NCBI GenBank assembly: GCA_905236225.1
Contig: CAJOPM010000107.1
Span: 1 to 9,733, forward strand
DNA: 9,733 nt
Source of the DNA: an uncultured Eubacterium sp.
GTDB taxonomy: Bacteria > Bacillota > Clostridia > Lachnospirales > Lachnospiraceae
Reading direction: 5' to 3'
Made by a program: the position numbers and the translations under genes. The notes below the pieces were generated by a model. That model was not told the DNA's origin, ran no database searches, and saw only the letters and a list, made by a program, of their open reading frames with translations. How positions within the stretch are numbered: the first letter of the stretch is position 1; every line of letters begins with the position of its first letter. Positions 5,954 through 9,733 of the stretch are shown here, in pieces.

Positions 5954-8100
5954 CAGCCTCTTCTCCTTTTTACCCAAATGATTATTCCTGCAGCTATAAG
6001 CGCAACCGGGAGCACCCAAACCATCATCACCCTATAAACTTCCGCTGCTCCTTCGGAAACGGTAAGAGATTCGCTCTCATATGATTTAACATCTATAGAG
6101 ATTGTACTTGAAGAATCCTCATCATCTCCTAACAGCTCAGTAACCGCAGTCTTAAAGAACGAAAGGTTTGTGCCGGATACAACATTGTCGGCCTCATCCG
6201 TAAATGTCGTTGCCGAAGATAATACAATAACTTCGCTTAAAATCTGAGCTTCTTCATCCTCATCTTCTGTTTCTTCTGTATTTGTATACCACAGTCCTAA
6301 AGCAAACGGTCCATCAATATCGCCCTTTTCCTTTTCATAACTTGTAGCATTTGCCGCATCAGTTTTAGATATCGCATCTTCAGATGATGAGAAGAATTCT
6401 ACTATATTTTCCGTATCTGATAATGAATCCATATCCATATCAAGACCTACGCTGTATGGCATAAATACATAATCATTGGAAATATCCGTGGTAAGGTCTG
6501 TGCTTACAATAACAGGAAGCAAATAATACGGTGTCTTATAGTAGTTGCTTGTATCCTGCTCAACCACAATTCCATCTTCCATAGAGATATTTATTTCATT
6601 AAGAACCGCCTTGAGATTAGACATATCTTCCTGCGTGTAGGTAAGCGTAATTAACATACGCCCGCCACCTTTAATATAATCGCATAGTATCTGTGCCTCG
6701 TCCTCATTAATATCTGACGTAGCTCCGTTTATTATAACAAACTCAGCATCCTCAGGAACCGCTTCAGTCTCAAGCAAACTAAAGCTCTCTACACTGATAT
6801 TCATCTTCTTAAGGGCATCTTCAAAGCTGTCACCAAGCGATGATTCGCCGTGACCACTAAGTGTATATACAACAGGCTGTTCTTCGCTTGTTACATAATT
6901 AATCGCACTTGTTATCTGGCCTTCGCCATCATATCCTGTCGTCTCATATGCATAAGTGTTGTAATTAGCCTCAGTTTCGTATATCGAATCATAAGATATT
7001 ACTGTGTTTACATCCCCGCACTCTACAATAAGAGAATTTTCCGTAGGCGCGCTATCAGTATAATTGGTGTAGAAATTCGGTGATACGCTCGGATCTACAT
7101 ATGTTACTGTAATGTGTTTTGACAAATCTTCGTATCGATCTAATGTCTTAGATAACGTATCATCTGCATCAGCTTCTTTTTCAAGCACATAAATCGTTAC
7201 GTCTTTATCCAAATTCTGGATATATTCCTTGGTTTCATCTGTTAATGTATATAGCTTTTCCTGCGTAACATCAATAGCCTTAACTTCTTCAGGCAGCTGT
7301 GCGACAACAACATTTATTAAAACGCATACAACAATTCCGGCCACAATAAGGCCAGAGCTAAATACGGAGAGTTTAGCCTTCTTGGATTTGGCGCCGCTCC
7401 ATCTTCTCTTCTGAACTGCCTGGCATGCCAGGAATAAAAACAGGGCCGTAGCAGTAACATAATATACAATTCCCGAAATATCGAGCGTACCTTCCATACA
7501 GCTATCCATTCCCGCTGTAATATCAAGGCAATTAAGAACTTTCTCGAGTGCGCCGCTCGCAGATATAAGTTCTGAGATTGATGACATCATAAATCCCACA
7601 AAAAGCGCAACAAAAGATATAACTGCGGCAAGCACCATACTCTCAGTTATAGATGAAACAAATATACCAATCGATATGCAAAGCAATCCATAGAGCCACA
7701 GGCCAAGCATTCCTGTATAAGTCTCACCATATGCTATAGTTCCGTATCTCGAAAGCCATATGGGATAAATGCACATTATTCCTGCCGCTATGCTAAATAT
7801 AGCGCCTACTGCCATAAATTTTGCCAGCACTATCTTGCCTACACTTACAGGTGCTGTAAGAATAAGCTGATCTGTCTTCGTCTTCCTATCTTCTGCCATT
7901 GATTTCATAGTAAGAAGAGGAACTATAATCATAAACAGAAACGTTATTGCCTGCAGAGGATATGTTACCTCTGAATATGCACCTGCCATATTATAAGCAT
8001 ATGAATAAAGTCCGAAGAAAAATAATATAGCTGCTATAAATATAAATCCTAAGACGGTATGGAAATAGGATAAAAACTCTCTTTTAAATATTGCTTTCAT
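5953..8100 (-). CDS. GldF-GldG fusion: ABC-2 type permease joined to an extracytoplasmic auxiliary domain
   Basis: The 715 residues join two proteins that are separate in Bacteroidetes gliding operons. Residues 1-235 form an ABC-2 permease with about six membrane helices, including the typical ITFLFMIIVPLLTMKSMAEDRK (52-73) and LTAPVSVGKIVLAKF (81-95) segments. A basic linker (231-243) leads to another helix (about 246-267), then a GldG-type domain opening with AIDVTQEKLYTLTDETKEYI (275-294), which matches the 'LT..K.YTLS' start of GldG. The large outer domain includes YTLSGHGE and YIKGGGRMLI, as expected for the GldG/ABC_transp_aux fold. A last helix at about 690-709 and a basic tail WVKRRRG anchor the C-terminus. 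It should pair with the ATPase encoded just upstream; substrate unknown. The start is set by GGAGGTG and a TGATG overlap with the ATPase stop. Nothing suggests gliding here; such fusions are used by non-gliding Clostridia. Confidence 0.88.
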   Translation of the reverse strand: MKAIFKREFLSYFHTVLGFIFIAAILFFFGLYSYAYNMAGAYSEVTYPLQAITFLFMIIVPLLTMKSMAEDRKTKTDQLILTAPVSVGKIVLAKFMAVGAIFSIAAGIMCIYPIWLSRYGTIAYGETYTGMLGLWLYGLLCISIGIFVSSITESMVLAAVISFVALFVGFMMSSISELISASGALEKVLNCLDITAGMDSCMEGTLDISGIVYYVTATALFLFLACQAVQKRRWSGAKSKKAKLSVFSSGLIVAGIVVCVLINVVVAQLPEEVKAIDVTQEKLYTLTDETKEYIQNLDKDVTIYVLEKEADADDTLSKTLDRYEDLSKHITVTYVDPSVSPNFYTNYTDSAPTENSLIVECGDVNTVISYDSIYETEANYNTYAYETTGYDGEGQITSAINYVTSEEQPVVYTLSGHGESSLGDSFEDALKKMNISVESFSLLETEAVPEDAEFVIINGATSDINEDEAQILCDYIKGGGRMLITLTYTQEDMSNLKAVLNEINISMEDGIVVEQDTSNYYKTPYYLLPVIVSTDLTTDISNDYVFMPYSVGLDMDMDSLSDTENIVEFFSSSEDAISKTDAANATSYEKEKGDIDGPFALGLWYTNTEETEDEDEEAQILSEVIVLSSATTFTDEADNVVSGTNLSFFKTAVTELLGDDEDSSSTISIDVKSYESESLTVSEGAAEVYRVMMVWVLPVALIAAGIIIWVKRRRG

Positions 8101-9155
8101 CAGTTTTCACCTCCGTCTGTAGTATCATCATCATTTTGATATGTCTCTTCATCCAAATTGTCATTATCTTTTGTGTCTGGCACATCATCGCCCTCACCGT
8201 CGCGCATAAACGCATATTTAGGCGCCTTCTCAGCTGCCGTAAGCTCTAAGAATATATCTTCTAAGGATTTGCCCTTATAGTACATCTCTACTATCGGCAT
8301 TTTTTTATCCGCAAGAGCGTAGAATAATTCTTCTCTTACATCTACGTCTTTAGATGTTTCAACAAGTACCTCGCACTCCTGGCCGTCTTCATTGATTTTT
8401 ACATCTATTGCATCTTCATATCCGTCAAAGAATTCTTTAACCTTATCCTGATTTGCTCTAACCTTAAGATGAAGGAGATTCTCAGCATTCATCCTTGCAA
8501 AGAGTTCTTCCTTTTCGTCATTAGCAACAAGTTTACCCTTTGATATAATGAATATATAATCGCAGACTTCTTTAACCTCGGTAAGAATGTGTGAGCTTAA
8601 AATGATAGTATGTTTCTTTCCGAGCTGTCTTATTAAATCTCTAATCTCTATTATCTGCTTAGGATCGAGTCCTACAGTCGGCTCATCTAATATAATAATT
8701 TCGGGATAACCCATAATAGCCTGAGCTAATCCTACTCTTTGCTTGTAACCTTTAGATAAGTTTTTGATAAGGCGATCTTTCATATCTGTAATCTTAGTAA
8801 GTGACATCACCTCATCTACGGTATTTGCTATTTCCTTTTTCTCAATTTTCTTAAGTTCAGCAACGAATCTAAGATATTCATACACCGTCATCTCGTTATA
8901 AAGCGGCGGTATCTCGGGAAGATACCCGATAGCTTTCTTCGCTTCTTCGGGCTCTTTTAATATATCGTGTCCGTTGATACTTACATCACCGGATGTTGCT
9001 CCGATATAGCCTGTAATTATATTCATTGTTGTAGACTTACCGGCGCCGTTCGGCCCTAGAAAACCGTATATTCTTCCAGGTTCAATCTTCATGGTAAGAT
9101 CATCTACCGCAACATGATCGCCATATTTCTTGACCAGATGGTTAATTTCAATCAA
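8100..9155 (-). CDS. ABC transporter ATP-binding protein (GldA/NatA-like)
   Basis: The 351-residue cytosolic nucleotide-binding subunit would power the GldF-GldG fusion permease encoded next. Walker A GPNGAGKST is at 34-42, the signature LSKGYKQR at 133-140, Walker B IIILDEP at 153-159, the D-loop GLDP at 162-165 and the switch histidine H189 in SSHIL, so it looks catalytically complete. The Q-loop position reads GYLPE (77-81), with Glu instead of Gln, common in this branch of exporters. After the catalytic domain (about 1-215) there is a regulatory-like region, then a strongly acidic tail from about 318 to 351. The start codon is TTG at 9155, supported by GGAGGG six bases upstream and by the conserved MIEINHLVKKYG beginning; no nearby in-frame ATG fits. 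It is the first gene of the operon and its TGA overlaps the next ATG by one base. Confidence 0.92.
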   Translation of the reverse strand: MIEINHLVKKYGDHVAVDDLTMKIEPGRIYGFLGPNGAGKSTTMNIITGYIGATSGDVSINGHDILKEPEEAKKAIGYLPEIPPLYNEMTVYEYLRFVAELKKIEKKEIANTVDEVMSLTKITDMKDRLIKNLSKGYKQRVGLAQAIMGYPEIIILDEPTVGLDPKQIIEIRDLIRQLGKKHTIILSSHILTEVKEVCDYIFIISKGKLVANDEKEELFARMNAENLLHLKVRANQDKVKEFFDGYEDAIDVKINEDGQECEVLVETSKDVDVREELFYALADKKMPIVEMYYKGKSLEDIFLELTAAEKAPKYAFMRDGEGDDVPDTKDNDNLDEETYQNDDDTTDGGEN

Positions 9156-9212
9156 TTTAAACCCTCCTATGTTTTACATTTTTTCGCACCTAAAAATGAT
9201 ATGTTTAATATG

Positions 9213-9240
9213 TGAATATCAAGGGATAAAAGTGTGTAAA
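9213..9240 (-). promoter_or_regulatory. Possible promoter of the ABC/GldFG/DUF4340 operon
   Basis: On the minus strand TTTACA (9240-9235) and TATTCA (9218-9213) are 16 bases apart, giving a leader of about 50 bases to the TTG start. An alternative is TTGATA (9222-9217) with TATCAT (9201-9196) at a short 15-base spacing. Neither is strong. Confidence 0.3.
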
Positions 9241-9261
9241 TTTTGTGAACTATTCAAAATT

Positions 9262-9479
9262 CAAGTCTCGCTCGCGAAACTTGGCGCGGGATTTGCGTCA
9301 GCTTTAGCTGACATATTTCATGTGCAAATCCCTGCGCATCAAAAGCGGAGCGTATATCTCAGACGAAGATTGCGACGGAATGCTTAGCATTCCTAGTCCT
9401 TTAGGGAACCCCGCCTGAGACAAGTTTCTCTCCCCCCTACGCTTTGCTTAGAGGCGGGGGGCATCTCGTCTGAGATATA
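9262..9479. ncRNA. Highly structured non-coding block (candidate structured RNA or non-autonomous element)
   Basis: This fills the roughly 318-base gap between the ABC operon and the HPt fragment and is visibly GC-richer than the adjacent AT-rich spacer. Direct observations: CAAGT/ACTTG (9262-9266, 9279-9283); a long hairpin GCGC+GGGATTTGC (9284-9296) with GCAAATCCC-T-GCGC (9324-9337), capped by GTCAGC/GCTGAC (9297-9312); a 14-bp outer stem (9353-9366 with 9466-9479); and inside it GGAATGC/GCATTCC (9377-9393) plus GC-rich stems near 9409-9462. Loops are short and T/A only (TTTA, TTA). The strand is undecided because every stem is symmetric and no terminator or promoter was found for it. I recognise no Rfam family (not tmRNA, 6S, SRP, RNase P or a known riboswitch). 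It could equally be a MITE-like palindromic element. Confidence 0.5.
9353..9479. repeat. 14-bp perfect inverted repeat bounding the right half of the structured block
   Basis: TATATCTCAGACGA (9353-9366) and TCGTCTGAGATATA (9466-9479) are perfect reverse complements 99 bases apart. The right copy ends exactly where HPt-like coding sequence resumes, as expected of an element end. No flanking target-site duplication is evident: the bases outside the arms (GCG before, ACG after) do not match. Confidence 0.7.
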
Positions 9480-9733
9480 AACGGGCTGCAAAAATATTAT
9501 GATAACGGCAACTACAAAGACTATACAATCAAGGTTCATTCCATGAAAAGTACTGCAAAAATAGTGGGTGCGCTCCGTGTCGGCAATCTTGCAGAGCAAT
9601 TAGAAAATGCAGGAAATGATTCCAATATTGCATTTATAAAAGAAAATTCTGACAACTTTATATCGCAATGTTCTAAGATTTGTTCGGATATAAATGCAAT
9701 ATTATCTCCTGATGACGCTCCCAAATCCAAATC
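9474..9733 (+). pseudogene. 5'-truncated histidine phosphotransfer (HPt) domain of a former hybrid histidine kinase, continuing past the window
   Basis: An open frame runs from after the TGA at 9471-9473 to the window end. It reads GLQKYYDNGNYKDYTIKVHSMK, then STAKIVGALRVGNLAEQLENAG. This is the middle of an HPt domain: phospho-accepting His (9537-9539), the following K-S, then the Gly-Ala and 'L..LE.AG' positions typical of the four-helix bundle. Such domains end many Clostridia hybrid sensor kinases and pass phosphate from a receiver domain. The first helix and everything before it, including kinase and receiver domains, are missing, replaced by the structured block. The only in-frame ATG (9543) follows the histidine and has no good ribosome binding site, so a working product is unlikely. 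No internal stops or frameshifts are seen in the 86 codons, suggesting recent truncation. The 3' end lies outside the window. Confidence 0.7.

Noticed and set aside
5954..6019. Earlier ATG adding 22 residues to the DUF4340 protein
   Set aside because: The extension lies within the GldFG gene and is not membrane-protein-like; the TGATG overlap with Shine-Dalgarno sequence defines the start at 5953.
5378..9155. Gliding motility operon of the Bacteroidetes type
   Set aside because: Only the GldA/F/G-like ABC part is present, fused as in Clostridia; no other gld or spr genes are seen.
9130..9387. Plus-strand open frame across the ABC start and the structured block
   Set aside because: Its residues simply reflect the antisense of the ATPase start and the hairpins; there is no ribosome binding site and no recognisable domain.
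9262..9479. Group I or group II intron interrupting the kinase gene
   Set aside because: The 5' part of the kinase is not found on the left side, no domain V-like or group I core sequence was recognised, and no intron-encoded protein is present.
9262..9479. CRISPR array or integron attC site
   Set aside because: There are no regularly spaced direct repeats, and the attC core ends (GTTRRRY/RYYYAAC) are not seen at the arms.
9393..9730. Minus-strand open frames opposite the HPt fragment
   Set aside because: The plus strand encodes a recognisable HPt motif, so these are antisense shadows without start signals.

Overview
The window looks like a chromosomal segment of an anaerobic, butyrate-forming Clostridia bacterium, most likely Lachnospiraceae (Butyrivibrio, Roseburia or Coprococcus type). 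This rests on moderate AT-richness, strong GGAGG ribosome binding sites, a butyrate kinase, the GGGtGRT/NifU-like pair typical of anaerobic Firmicutes, and a GldF-GldG fusion ABC system with a DUF4340 partner. The assignment is inference from gene families; there is no rRNA marker.

Layout, left to right. Positions 1-242 are a non-coding leader with a weak promoter and a hairpin plus T-run, ahead of a DUF2798 membrane protein (+, 243-719). It converges on a two-gene minus-strand operon (NifU-like Fe-S scaffold 1800-2492, then GGGtGRT protein 786-1787). The two transcription units share a bidirectional terminator whose stem runs into the last codons of the GGGtGRT gene. A divergent intergenic region (2493-2734) carries a minus promoter with a structured leader and palindromes, and a plus promoter for a sodium-dependent NSS/SNF transporter (2735-4114). 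A perfect 21-bp bidirectional terminator separates the transporter from butyrate kinase (-, 4188-5252), which stands alone.

Next is a tightly coupled three-gene minus-strand operon, read from right to left: ABC ATPase with a TTG start (8100-9155), GldF-GldG fusion permease/auxiliary protein (5953-8100) and DUF4340 lipid-anchored or membrane-tethered protein (5378-5953). Both junctions are one-base TGATG overlaps, and a terminator follows directly. The three proteins probably form one envelope ABC complex of unknown substrate.

The right end is the least ordinary part. About 220 bases (9262-9479) are packed with perfect hairpins and a 14-bp inverted repeat enclosing further stems, and are visibly GC-richer than the surrounding spacer. 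Immediately after its last arm an open frame begins in the middle of a histidine phosphotransfer (HPt) domain. It keeps the phospho-accepting histidine but lacks its N-terminal part, so the structured block marks an insertion or rearrangement boundary in a former hybrid histidine kinase gene. Whether the block is a structured RNA or a non-autonomous mobile element cannot be decided from this window.
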